Assembly (NCBI GenBank): GCA_028829895.1
Contig: CM054181.1
Coordinates: 7,862,001-7,926,000, forward strand
DNA from: Sinotaia quadrata
Lineage: Eukaryota > Mollusca > Gastropoda > Architaenioglossa > Viviparidae
Direction of reading: 5' to 3'
DNA length: 64,000 nt
The position numbers and the translations under genes are program-made. Shown here piece by piece: positions 1 to 10,774 of the stretch. The notes beneath the pieces are model-generated. The model worked only from the letters and a program-made list of their open reading frames with translations. It did no database searches and was not told the DNA's origin. Each line of letters opens with the position of its first letter. Within the stretch, counting starts at the first letter, position 1.

Positions 1-92
1 ACTGAGATTGCATAATTTTTGTTTCAGAATAAAAATTCTAGAATCAAACAAATAAAACAACAAAGAAATAGTAAACAATTTATGCACTTTAC

Positions 93-180
93 CCAGGATT
101 CCTGCCAGAGTAGTTGAAGCACCAAGGTCTCGGGCATATGGTAACAGTAATGGCAAGACCATACTCACACCAAACAAATC
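93..180 (-). CDS. MFSD9: MFSD9-like transporter, coding exon 2 (gene runs off left edge)
   Basis: Read on the minus strand this is an 88-nt exon. It has a strong acceptor (pyrimidine tract ending ttccttcag, at 181-182) and a donor (gtaaag, at 91-92). It translates to a piece starting DLFGVSMVLPLLLPYARDLG and continuing AS-TTLAGILG, ending one base into a split Gly codon. From memory of the family, this matches the start of transmembrane helix 1 and the following loop of MFSD9 (DLFGVSMV, PLL, LGAS, AGI-G are the shared blocks). MFSD9 is a poorly studied major facilitator superfamily membrane transporter; substrate unknown. The GAT first codon follows directly in phase 0 from the exon at 1493-1582. 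The remaining helices must lie to the left of the window. Alternative: another MFS subfamily; the motif DLFGVSM favours MFSD9. Confidence 0.85.
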
Positions 181-300
181 CTGAAGGAAAAAAATAATTT
201 AAAAATAAATATTTAATTTAGACTTAATATTTTATTTAGGATCATTTAAAAAATATCCACTTTTAAAACAATAAATCAGTATGTTTGACTATATACAATT

Positions 301-445
301 TGCCTTAATGGCCAAGGCTTCCAGTTCACAGGCATAAGGTAATGCTAGATGCAACACCATACTCAACCCAAACAAATCCTTAATGATTTAAAAAAAAAAA
401 AAGAAGTAAATATTTACTTGAAATTAACATTTTGGTTTTGGATTA
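301..445 (-). pseudogene. Decayed duplicate of MFSD9-like exon 2 inside intron 1
   Basis: On the minus strand, 301-378 is clearly related to exon 2 at 93-180. It begins GATTTGTTTGG behind an AG (379-380) and reads DLFGLSMVLHLALPYA before drifting. Homology continues into the upstream intron: 379-445 resembles 181-245, including the shared taaatattta block. So about 145 bp were duplicated, exon plus acceptor side. The copy has lost the donor at the homologous position and meets a stop soon after (frame ...KANCI then stop). It is a dead exon unless it is used through a different donor. Confidence 0.7.
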
Positions 446-1492
446 TTATGAAAACAATGCTATTTGACAGAAACTGCAAGCTAATTAAAACAGTTTTACT
501 GGAATGCCAATAATTGGTTTAAAGAAATGTTGGACTTTTTTCAAAGATCTAAAACTTTAGCCTATTTTATGGCAAGCACTAGTTCTCTATGAAAATTATT
601 TAACCTTTAGTAAAATGATACAAGTTATTGACACTTTTGGTATTATTATATAACAGGTTGTTTTGAATGTGGGATGTACAGTAAGAAACGCAGCCCTCCA
701 ACTACAGAAAATGTTATCAATGCAGCATGAAAATTCAAATGCTTTATAGATATAAAGACAAAACACAGCCACAAGATTTGATGTTTTGTCTAAATAGCCT
801 ACATCTGGATAATACAGTTATAAATAACAATGCTGTATGAACAATAAAATATACAAGTCTATAGGAGTATTTTGTTGCATGAAGAAAAATGAATTAAAAT
901 AAATAATGGCTTATATAGCATAAAAAGAAAGACTTTAATATACAGACCTGATATTAAACAGAAAATTTAATGGTAAAGAGTCAAAACTTCAAATAATATG
1001 TAACAACATAACCAATGGATTCATAAATCAAACAGGAATGCACCGAAATTCTTTAAATAAATGTAATAATTGTAGACACAAAATAAGTGTACAGACTCAT
1101 AATTATCATATACCAATGACTTTGCCTTTCTAAAACAGATGTAGCCTATACGATTGGAATTGTGGTATTGCTGTAAATTATATTCTTAACCTGTTGTCAG
1201 TTATGTTCATAAATATAACAAGAACAGCTCACAGTTCAACCTGTGTGCGTGTGCACGCGCGCACGTGTGGTGAATTAATTTTTTTTCACTTAATACAAAA
1301 CAGTTTATTGATTTTTAAAATTTATTTACTCTGATATAGTTGGACCTTCAAATTATTTTTGTAACCGATAATAACATATACGTTTATGCGGTCACTCTAA
1401 ATTTAAAATGTAAATGCCAGGGCCATAATGTTAGTCTCTAATTTCAAAATTACAATTAAAAAAATTAGATGAGCAGATTCCTAAATCGATAC
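446..1492. other. AT-rich intron of the MFSD9-like gene
   Basis: This is the remainder of intron 1. It is AT-rich with no open frame of note. A short purine/pyrimidine alternating patch (tgtgcgtgtgcacgcgcgcacgtg) lies near 1244-1268. No other feature was seen. Confidence 0.5.
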
Positions 1493-1582
1493 CAGAAAGC
1501 CACTAAAGCAGACAAGATTAACAGGATCTTTTCCAATCTCTTTCAGTTTGGCCAGCAGACGACTGTTACTGAAAGCCGCCAT
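1493..1582 (-). CDS. MFSD9: MFSD9-like transporter, first coding exon
   Basis: This minus-strand exon starts at the ATG complementary to 1580-1582 and encodes 30 codons: MAAFSNSRLLAKLKEIGKDP then VNLVCFSGFL. It ends at a GT donor (gtatcg, 1491-1492) in phase 0. Joined to the exon at 93-180, it gives ...VCFSGFL/DLFGVSM..., the same junction as the N-terminus of MFSD9 proteins, where a short cytosolic N-terminus leads into helix 1. The start is chosen because ATGGCGGC has a good context and is the only upstream Met giving this N-terminus. Intron 1 is about 1.3 kb and AT-rich. The promoter should lie just to the right; a SINE-like sequence begins about 100 bp upstream of the ATG. Confidence 0.8.
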
Positions 1583-1684
1583 GATATTAAAAGGGAAACA
1601 ATTCATAAAATCCGAAACATCACAATGAGTTATAGTTACTGTACTAGTGTACAGCGTCAGGGAAAATGATTACTAGTGGGCAAA

Positions 1685-1790
1685 GAACAAGCGATAGTTG
1701 AGAAGGTAGAACACTAATAAAGCCCAGGTTTGATCTCCGCTCGGACTGAAGAAACCTTGCATATACCACTTTCAAACATTCCCTAGCTCG
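1685..1790 (+). mobile_element. tRNA-derived SINE-like head
   Basis: A Pol III box A-like stretch (tagttgagaaggtagaac, 1695-1712) is followed about 15 nt later by a box B-like stretch (ggtttgatctcc, 1727-1738). The spacing is that of a tRNA gene. No cloverleaf anticodon arm or acceptor pairing is evident, so a decayed tRNA-derived SINE is more likely than a functional tRNA. Confidence 0.45.
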
Positions 1791-1799
1791 AGTGATGGC

Positions 1800-4200
1800 T
1801 TAGTATCTATAGTATATGTCAGATAATCATATAAAAGGATGTTGAAAATCGGAAAGAGTGTTGTACCCAGAAAACATTACCCCTAAAAAATTCTTCAAAG
1901 CCACGCTTGAACTTTTATTCTTTTCATCCATAGCACGATATCTCTACTGGTGACCAAGAATTTTTCCCTTTCTCAGGGCTTGGACCTGTCTGCGAAATCA
2001 GCGAAAGTTAGCAACTGGCATGGAAATTGGATCAACCTCGCACATCAGTCATAAATGGACATAAATTTAATCAGTCAGTTATCAAACAGGTGTATCATAC
2101 AGTAACAAGTAAAATACTCCATGCACGCACGAAAGTACACATTTAAATACTACACTCGTACACAGTACACATAAACAATGATATTCTCCACACTGACAGT
2201 CCTACTGAAATGACCTATTTATATATATGCTGTACGAAATATCTGCCCGGCCTATATACTGAAATGAACATATATTTTATTGAGGACTCATAGAGTACAT
2301 ATGTGTATATGTAAGCTGCACTAACTATTTGACGATGCCTGTGTACTGAAGTGACCGAACACGCATTTCATCGAGTGAGCTTACTATACAATATAGAACC
2401 TACTATATCATTAAGAGTACTGCCTGATTTGTAGGACTTACTGTATCAGGGCTTGAGTAATAACCTGTGTCTGAATGTAAATATGTGCAGTACTGTCTGG
2501 GTACTGAATGTGAATGTGTACACTTGTGACTGAATCTTCGTGATAAAATGTGAAGAGCGATGTACTAATTGAGATCTCTATCTGCTCCACCCCTGGCAGA
2601 CGCGTACCGCACAAGTACATTCTATTAGATATCAGTTTGATGTGCCCCCGGACACCCGTTATCTGTTCAGTAGCAAGGTATAGGACAATGACCTCTCGAT
2701 CAAGAGATCCAGGATAAGGGCACCGTACCAGCCACATACGTTAATCATTTCATTGGCAGATAAATACAGGACAGCGTAGGCCGGCTTTGGGCTGCAACTA
2801 TTCTTAGACGAAATTCCACCCCGGCATTCGAGCCTGTCAGTTTGCAAATCAACAACAGCTGTTAGAAGACAAGAAACCTTTTTTTTTAAATTAAAGAAAA
2901 AAAATTAGTTGAGAATCCCAGAAATGAAATGCGAGGATTTGCTTGAACCCCGCATTTGACCTCAATGCGACCAGCAGACGACACCGTGACTGCGAGCTCT
3001 GTCACGCATTTCACCACCCCGTCATCCTCCCACCTGAAGACAGATATGGGGGTGGGGGGGTGTTACATCCGCTTCAGGTCAGATATGGAAAGTTTACAAA
3101 GTTTTGCTTCTCTTTTGGAAGCTTTCTCTCTCACTCACGCACGAACACACACACATACAAACACACACGCTATCTATCTGTAAATATTTCTGAGAACATT
3201 GCAAAACATTCACTTGCTTTTAAAACGACTGCAATCGGTTTTTCTAAAAAAAAATATTAATTTACAACTTTGGTCGGAAGGAAAATATAAGCTACTTCAC
3301 TTGTATGCAAAGGAATACATAATCGTGGTATGAAATATGTTAATGACCAATCTTCCAAGTATGAGCTAACAGGGAACAAAGATCAGCTAGATCCTTGATT
3401 GAACCTAAACAAGCTACCAGCAATCAGGTAATAACGAACTAAAGAAATCCATGCTAACCACATGACTTCAGATCGGCCATGAACTGAAAGTTCACCCCTC
3501 CCACCCCTACGCATGTCTATCGCACGTATATTAGCAATGACTGACACCTAACATTTATATACCCTATATATATATACGACCCTCTAGCACTCATGAAGTT
3601 CATATCTTTGGCTCTGGTTACAAAGTCGTACATGCGCAGTCAGAGGATATTGGCCACGTTCAGTAGTATTCGGTCTGCTCCAACTGCACTGACTTCGTAT
3701 AGGTTCCTACAGCATTATTAAACCAAACAAAAACAAACCTTTGTGCCTCTAGTCACTATAGCCACAGCCTGCTTCGTCATTTCGTGCACGCGCATTTCAA
3801 ATTTCGGTTAGCCGCCAGCGTCGATCTTTCACTGCTGCACACGAGGGGTGTACTAAAAATAACTGAATGTCAGTGCAACCAGAGATATGGTGAAATTAAG
3901 TCAGTCGTAGGCTTTAATTAAAAGATATTTACGGTCGATTCTGACGTCAGCAGCCTTGACGAAAGGTCATATTGTGACGGCGTTAATGAACCGTGCTGAC
4001 GAATTGTTTTCTCGAGCGAGCATGGTCGATCCGACATCGGTTGAAGCTCCTACTTTGCCCACAATGCGGCCAGAATAGGCTTAGACTGGAGGAATGGCAT
4101 CAGCTAAACCGACCCAGTGTTGCGTAGTTGTGTTTGCATTCAGCTTCCGCCCGCAATTCATAAGGCCTTTCAACTCTTCGAGCTGCCAAGGTCTCGATGG
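1800..4200. other. Intergenic sequence without supported gene
   Basis: Mixed AT-rich and moderately GC-rich sequence. It includes a short CA-rich patch (3130-3170), a G-run (3049-3060), a TA-repeat (3565-3576) and one perfect CRE octamer (3942-3949). Frames here are short and lack conserved motifs. Confidence 0.4.
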
Positions 4201-4203
4201 CCT

Positions 4204-4262
4204 TGGAACGAATTATTTTGTTGTTGTTGTTGTGTTTTTCTTGGGGTGGGGTGGGGGGGATG
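4204..4262. repeat. TTG microsatellite and G-run
   Basis: A run of TTG triplets (about 4216-4235) is followed by a G-rich tract ending in a 7-base G-run near 4254-4259. Confidence 0.6.
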
Positions 4263-4608
4263 TAAGGAAACTGACTAGGTTTATTCAGGGTGCATCACTC
4301 ACTTTTAAAGTTGTAAAGTCGCATGCAAGGATTAAAAGGCAAATTCATATCTTAATCCTATCATTAAATTTAAGTCATAGTTTTATACTTTAAGAAGTGA
4401 AACAACATTTATCTCTACTAACAACGTAGAGTCACGCGAGGTTTAAGCTAAGGCATTAAACGTCACTCAATACTGCTGGGTTACTTCAATCGTGCATTGT
4501 GCTCGAGACGTGCCAAGTTTAAAGGCCATATCGCCACGAAATAAACAGAGAAAAGTAACAGTTGTATTGGAAAAGAGCATACGGTTATGATAATTACTGC
4601 GTACTTAC

Positions 4609-4637
4609 TTTTCCTTCTTAATTATCCCAACACCATT
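4609..4637 (-). CDS. Candidate 29-nt internal exon
   Basis: On the minus strand a textbook acceptor (aattgtaaccctttcttag, AG at 4638-4639) and a textbook donor (GTAAGTACG, GT at 4607-4608) enclose 29 nt. Only one frame is open: NGVGIIKKE plus a split codon. The other two frames stop. The protein is not recognised and no partner exon with matching phase was found nearby, so this rests only on splice-site quality. Confidence 0.35.
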
Positions 4638-4670
4638 CTAAGAAAGGGTTACAATTAGCTTGCAGCTCCG

Positions 4671-4741
4671 CCCCCCCCCCCCCCCGATATAAATAGTAAA
4701 TCTATAATAATCTATAATAGTAAATCTATCTATCTATCTAT
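4671..4741. repeat. Poly-C run and TCTA microsatellite
   Basis: A C-run near 4671-4686 is followed by ataatctataatag duplications and a short (TCTA)n run at about 4724-4741. Confidence 0.7.
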
Positions 4742-6640
4742 TATTATTCTCCATATGATTATTTTAAAATTTACTGTGTACGAATGAGAACTCAACTTGA
4801 TTTTTTGCTGTTGAAATGTCTGCTGTCAGTTAGCGAACTGACGATGCCTACTAAAAGTTGAAAGGTTAAGAAAGACTGAACAGTATTCATCCAGTCTGTT
4901 TCATGGAGAGTAACACTAAGCACTATTATAAATTTAAATTATTCTTTCCTTCTCATGATAACTAATTGTATTGCATTGTCACGTGTCCGGTTATTTTTAA
5001 TGATCCTGTCACTATATCAGACTCCCAAATATCAATATTAGGTTATCGATCTCTTCTAATACTAGCGATAGCAGGACGGCCTGACCTATCTTCCACGAAT
5101 ATGCCAAAGCTTCAGGCTATTACTCCAATGACATACAGACATATAAATCAATCGGCTGACGTGCCCACCCCCATACCAGCTCTAGTTGACGATTAAAACA
5201 AAATGTATAACATGGGGGAAGATAACAAGTAAAATTTAATAAAAACAATAGTAATAAAAAGACATCAATTTCGATCGCGGAAAATTTGAGAGGTTGTCTA
5301 TCCCACCCTGCCCGATTATTTGTATAAAGTTTGTAATCGACTGATCAGTTCATTTGTAGAGAGCACACTTAACTAGAGTCTCATGAAGTCTTGCAACAGC
5401 TCACAGCGTCCATGACAGAAGTGACATCACGTTACAGTTGTCTTCCGGGTATAACCAACTCGGCATCAAATGGGTGTTCAAGATGTTGTCGTCAGAGGAT
5501 CTTGAGACTGGCGTAGTTTCAAGCTCGGAACTGACTGTAATGAACAACATTCTTCTATAGCAACCTATAAGCATGGATAATCATTTGGGCTTCATGGCAA
5601 CAGCAATAGATTACTCCTTACAAATTCATCACAACTCGCTAGCTATATGCTAACTTACAATTTATAAGTTCAATAATAATGATTTTACTTCTACAATTGT
5701 ATAAATTCTCAGATACAATACCTCTAGCAAGCGGTTCACAGAAGTATTAATTAAACAACCATTTTCTCTCTCTATTTACCTCCACTGGTTACAAATAGTT
5801 TAACAAGCATGAGCATGGCGAATACACGTGTTTATGCCATCTCAACATTTCTACATAAATGTAATCATCGGTAACGCCACTTAGCTTCTGTGAGATGAAA
5901 TACATTAGTTCACACAATCATATAACAAATCACATCAATATTTTACACAGCATTCTATTAATAATATACGCACTATTTTAGGGAAGTCAATGATATTTAT
6001 CACTCTCATAATTCGTACGCAGTATGTACGTACACAAGCAGTTGACCTTGGACATGTGGATGCGGTGAATGTGCGTATGCAAATCATGGGTCATTGATAC
6101 GTATATGTGAATGGTCTCTAGGTCAGCTAGCGGATTCTACCACATCACAACACAGAATGCGAATGACCAAATATGGGCATCTCGTATCAGGCTAGCAGTT
6201 CCCCCATCCTGCCATTCCCTTTACCCCTCTGCATCATTCACCTTTTCAAGTGACCTACATCTTAATAGGTCTTAAACACCTATTGCACCACAGGTACGCA
6301 GTCTAGCCAATTCTATCATACTTCTCTTAAAATAATATAAAAGAATTTATTAAAAATTAGAAAAAAAATGTTTGGTTAATCGGCATAATTAGAGCTCCTC
6401 TGACACCCCCCAATTCAAGCGGCTTTTTGGGTGAAATAAGCACTCATAAATTACGCAAGCATCAATTAATTTACAATAAAAATGTCATAGTGCAATAATT
6501 ATGAAAGGTTTGTTTGGCTACGACTCGTTTGGTCTTCTCCCACGTTTGTCTCCCTTGATGTACTGAATTTGCCTAAAGCTCCTCTGACATGCATAATAAT
6601 CCAATTTCTCTTAATAAAAATATTCATTTACTTTATTCGG
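4742..6640. other. AT-rich stretch with no supported gene
   Basis: I see no conserved protein, RNA gene or clear repeat array here. An open frame of 76 codons at 4966-5196 has no recognisable motif and no splice support. Confidence 0.4.
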
Positions 6641-6689
6641 GTTTTCGTTCTACACGAGAATTATATAACCATAACTTTTAAAACTGGGG

Positions 6690-6845
6690 TAATAAAATCA
6701 TTAATTCTTTTGTCTCCTCAATCCTCAGTCTTAACTCAAAACCATAACGTTTAATAATCAGAACAGCTGCATTAATACTTTTGTCTCCTCAATCCCAACT
6801 CAGTCTTAACTCAAAACCATAACTTTTAATAATTGGAACAGAATC
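6690..6845. repeat. Two-copy 75-bp direct repeat
   Basis: The block running from cattaattcttttgtctcc to aaaaccataacgtttaataat recurs immediately as cattaatacttttgtctcc to aaaaccataacttttaataat, with small indels. Confidence 0.7.
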
Positions 6846-7206
6846 TTTAATGTTTTTGTCACTTAAACAATGACACATTCGGGCTATTACTCAATACTGC
6901 TTGTGTTGCGTCAAGGCTGAATGCACTACCCTTGCTGACTTTGAGAAAAGAAAATGTCATCATGTTGCTCTCGAGTTCCTTAAGGAAAATGAAGGCCTTA
7001 GTGCAGACAGATAATATTTTAGTCTGATAAAACCCGGATGTGTGCCTACATCTGGTACTGACTTGAACTGTTTTAAAGATATGGAAAGTGGAAGGACATA
7101 ATTATATTGGATGTCACCATTTTAGGAGTGCCGATATCCAACTAATGCCACCACTAGTTCTACTTAGATCTTCACTTAACTAAAAGCTCCGATTGAGATT
7201 TGGATG

Positions 7207-7460
7207 TCACCAATAGCTCAAGCTGATTTAGGTCAAATCGCCATCAATACCTCAAGCTGATTTAGGTCAAATCGCCACCAATAGCTCAAACTGATTTAGG
7301 TCAAATCGCCACAATAGCTCAAGCTGATTTAGGTCAAATCGCCACCAATAGATCAAGCTGATTTAGGTCAAATCGCCACCAATAGCTCTAGCTGATTTAG
7401 GTCAAATCGCCACCAATAGCTCAAGCTGATTTAGGTCAATCGTCACCAATAGCTCTGATT
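7207..7460. repeat. 34-bp minisatellite, about 7 copies
   Basis: The unit resembles caatagctcaagctgattta followed by ggtcaaatcgccac. Copies differ by a few substitutions and single-base deletions. Confidence 0.9.
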
Positions 7461-7536
7461 CAAATCTTGACTTCAGCAAGAAAACGGTTACAATATAGGA
7501 TATTAACCTCACTCCCCCCCCCCCCCGCCAGCTTTA

Positions 7537-7589
7537 GGATTACAAACTTACAAACGCCACACAGTTCAGGATTAGAAGCCACGTCGAGA
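7537..7589 (-). CDS. Weak splice-bounded exon candidate
   Basis: On the minus strand an AG (ggaatctgtag) and a good donor (GTAAGTTTG) bound about 53 nt that are open in two frames, one of them IQDLDVASNPELCGV. There is no homology call and no partner exon. It may be chance. Confidence 0.15.
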
Positions 7590-7799
7590 TCCTGAATTCT
7601 ACAGATTCCAGGGCTTTATATAAATCTTTTCGCATATTTTAAATATTTTGTCCATAGTTGCATGCTGCATTCAAATTTTATGTGCACAAATAACAACCTT
7701 TCTATATCCTCCCAGGACAGGATCAAAAACAGCATTAAAATGATTAGGAATTCTTTACAGACTGTCAACTTAAAGAACAACAGCATTATACTGAGAACG

Positions 7800-8340
7800 A
7801 AGACAATTTAGGATTAGCAACAACGTAAAAGCACACGATTAGGAGTGCAGCCAATAGATTAGCAAAACGTTAGAAAATAGTGTAGTCTTGGATTAGGATC
7901 AACTTAAAACTACGCCATTATGAATCGTAACAGGATTGGAAACACGAACAAACAGGATTAGAAGTATCTTTGCAGTGTAAAGTAAATACACAAGTACAGT
8001 AATAGGATGGGATAGTTGAATCATAGGATTATGGAAATATACTGTACATGATTAAAATATAAACGGTATAGGATTATGGAAAGAATACTGTACATGATTA
8101 AAATATAAACAGTATAATAATTAGATTATAAGATTAAAATAAAATAGTACTATAGGAGTTTAGAAAACGGATCAACAAAATTTTAATTACAGAACTAAGA
8201 ATACTGTAGCCGTGTAAAAATAATTGAAAAAGCATCCGAAAACTGTAGGATTAATGATTGCACACTACAGGATTACAAACACTATACTAATACAGAAAGA
8301 GGAACAAATTAAAGAACAGTTCAGGATTAATAACATTATA
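7800..8340. repeat. Diffuse aggatta-rich repeat region with a 60-bp duplication
   Basis: The words aggattag and aggattat recur irregularly. Within it, 8020-8125 holds two copies of a block containing tactgtacatgattaaaata. It looks like an old, eroded tandem array. Confidence 0.5.
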
Positions 8341-8344
8341 CAGT

Positions 8345-8945
8345 CCGTCTTTTCTTGCACTCAATGACCATTCATCTTTTTATGACAGTCAATGACTGTC
8401 ATTCATTTCATAGCATTCAGTGACTACATGAAACTCAGTGTCCGTCTTTAAAAAGACGTCCTCTTGTTTATAATGCTTAATTACTGTCATTATTATGACA
8501 TTCAGCGAATGTTCATCTTTTTTAATGACACTCAATGACTGTCCGTCTATTTACAATTCTCAGTGACCGTCTTGTCTGTTTATTACAATCATGACATTCA
8601 GTGACCGTCCAAGGTCCGTCTTTTTATGACACTTTGCTGCCTTCCGTCTTTAGAAGACACTCAAGTCTTTAGACAGTCTGTCTTAGGAAGACACTCAATA
8701 ACCTTCTGTCTTTAGAAGACATTGTATCCGTCCATCTTTGGAAGACAGTAACAGTCTGTCTTTGGAAGACATTCAGTAACCGTCTGTCTTTTGAAGATAG
8801 TAACCGTCCGTCTTTTGAAGACACTCAGTAACTGTTCGTCTTGAAGACACTCAGTAACTTTTGGTCTTTTGAAGACACTCAATAACTGTTGGTCTTTTGA
8901 AGACACTCAGTAACTGTCTTCGGGAGACATTCATCGTCTTTACTG
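8345..8945. repeat. Degenerate 28-31 bp minisatellite
   Basis: The unit is close to gtcttttgaagacactcagt with aactgtccg. It is poorly conserved at the left end (tcaatgaccgtc variants) and more regular at 8640-8925. It contains the short palindrome gtctttngaagac. Confidence 0.8.
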
Positions 8946-9209
8946 AGCGACCGATTTTAAAAAAAAAATAAGTGCAGTAACCACGACGGGTCTTTTATCA
9001 GGGTTACCAGTTGATCAGATGTAAGCTGGTGTTCATTGAAGCAGTCTCGCTCTAGATTAACCTCATTGTTCAAGTGCTTGTTGGTGTTAAGATCAAAGGT
9101 TGGATGAGATACGCTCACGCTATTTTGCAAATAAGTGTAAATGTGTAATTTTATACCAAATCACTAAGGAAGAAGAGTATTTCAAATTATTTCTTGGCTA
9201 TGACTTCTT

Positions 9210-9300
9210 CTTTTTCTTCTTCTTTCAATGGGATGATGGCAGCTTCTGGTCTGGGCCGATTTCGCTGCCTGGCGCCAGAGTACAGAGTTTAGTGGAGCAT
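9210..9300. repeat. Copy A of a diverged dispersed duplication
   Basis: The sequence from tgggatgatggcagcttctg to the cgctgcctggcgccag block is homologous to 9448-9520. On the minus strand both copies encode related peptides (here GARQRNRPRPEAAIIPLKEE). On the plus strand both start WDD. It may be the end of a mobile element or a coding remnant. Confidence 0.4.
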
Positions 9301-9439
9301 AGTTGATATTCGTGGCCATGTGTATGCAGTTAACATTTTTTTATTTATTTATTTTAAAATACCGACTTCGTCACAGTAACACTAGCAAATTTGATAAGCC
9401 ATTGCACTAATGTCCAGGATTACAAGGCAGGCATTATTA

Positions 9440-9530
9440 AAAGATAAGCTTCTTCTATGATTGGGACGATGACCGTTTCCGGCCTAGGCCAATTTTGCTG
9501 CTTGGCACGCTGTTGAGAGAATTGTAGATG
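9440..9530. repeat. Copy B of the same duplication
   Basis: Homologous to 9210-9300. The minus-strand peptide is RAKQQNWPRPETVIVPIIEE, aligning to copy A through (A-Q-N-PRPE--I-P). The minus-strand frame covering it is 72 codons (9420-9638) and runs into the 58-bp array. Function unknown. Confidence 0.4.
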
Positions 9531-9610
9531 ATGATGGACAGAGTGGAGAGTGATTGACAGAGAAGTTGAAGAGTGCTGATGATGAATGGTGGCCAGTGGG
9601 TCCGAGCCAC

Positions 9611-10255
9611 TCATTGTTTGGCCGATAGAGGCATGCAATAGCGGACTAATGTCGTAGTGTTGCTGATGTCATTGTTTGGCCGATAGAGGCATGCAATAGC
9701 GGACTAATGTCGTAGTGTTGCTGATGTCATTGTTTGGCCGATAGAGGCATGCAATAGCGGACTAATGTCGTAGTGTTGCTGATGTCATTGTCTGGCCGAT
9801 AGAGGCATGCAATAGCGGACTAATGTCGTAGTGTTGCTGATGTCATTGTCTGGCCGATAGAGGCATGCAATAGCGGACTAATGTCGTAGTGTTGCTGATG
9901 TCATTGTCTGGCCGATAGAGGCATGCAATAGCGGACTAATGTCGTAGTGTTGCTGATGTCATTGTTTGGCCGATAGAGGCATGCAATAGCGGACTAATGT
10001 CGTAGTGTTGCTGATGTCATTGTTTGGCCGATAGAGGCATGCAATAGCGGACTAATGTCGTAGTGTTGCTGATGTCATTGTTTGGCCGATAGAGGCATGC
10101 AATAGCGGACTAATGTCGTAGTGTTGCTGATGTCATTGTTTGGCCGATAGAGGCATGCAATAGCGGACTAATGTCGTAGTGTTGCTGATGTCATTGTCTG
10201 GCCGATAGAGGCATGCAATAGCGGACTAATGTCGTAGTGTTGCTGATGTCATTGT
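9611..10255. repeat. 58-bp minisatellite, 11 nearly identical copies
   Basis: The unit starts tcattgtttggccgatagag and ends gtagtgttgctgatg, with starts every 58 bp from 9611 to 10191. The only difference I see among copies is T/C at the eighth base (tcattgtT or tcattgtC). Such uniformity implies recent expansion or homogenisation. Confidence 0.95.
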
Positions 10256-10460
10256 CCCCGGGGTTGGAGGGGAAAAGGTAGGTGGGGGTACCTCACAGAG
10301 CCCAGGCTAGTACCACTTCAGGTCTCCACCTAGTGGGTACACACGCCTGAGATGTTCAACCCCTCTGTTCTTGCCACTGGTGTCGTCGTGATTGTAGCTG
10401 TCGTTTTCCCCGGTGTTGTCCGTTGGGATGTGCGTAGACAGGGGCAAGGAGGTCAGTACA
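10256..10460 (-). other. GC-richer tail with short minus-strand open frame
   Basis: This follows the 58-bp array. On the minus strand one frame is open from about 10465 to 10308 and ends HLRRVYPLGGDLKWY then stop. The composition differs from its flanks. It could be the end of a transposon whose internal part became the 58-bp array. I cannot identify it. Confidence 0.25.
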
Positions 10461-10542
10461 TGTGATCCAAATTAAAATGGCAAGCCCACATCTCGTTGGG
10501 TTTTGTAGTGCTGCAAAAGTAAATTATCAGTAGCTGATAAAT

Positions 10543-10554
10543 GGGGGGGGGGGG

Positions 10555-10627
<73 letters not shown>
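10543..10627. repeat. G-run, (GT)n and (GA)n microsatellite
   Basis: A G-run (10543-10552) is followed by about 20 GT units and then about 13 GA units. Confidence 0.95.
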
Positions 10628-10740
10628 TTACGGCTGGATCCTAGTAGGCTTACGTGAATTGTGATCACTCAGTTCACCATCTTTGTCTCAGCGCGGTCGC
10701 TGACGGACAGAATTCGGTAAAGCGTCACAAGTATGCCGAA

Positions 10741-10774
10741 CCCCCCCCCCAAAAAAAAAAAAAAAAAAAAAAAA
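10741..10774. repeat. Poly-C/poly-A run
   Basis: Ten C are followed by about 24 A; an assembly-sensitive homopolymer junction. Confidence 0.9.

Noticed and set aside
7207..10255. CRISPR-like arrays
   Set aside because: Repeats are contiguous with no unique spacers of constant length, and the sequence is eukaryotic in character.
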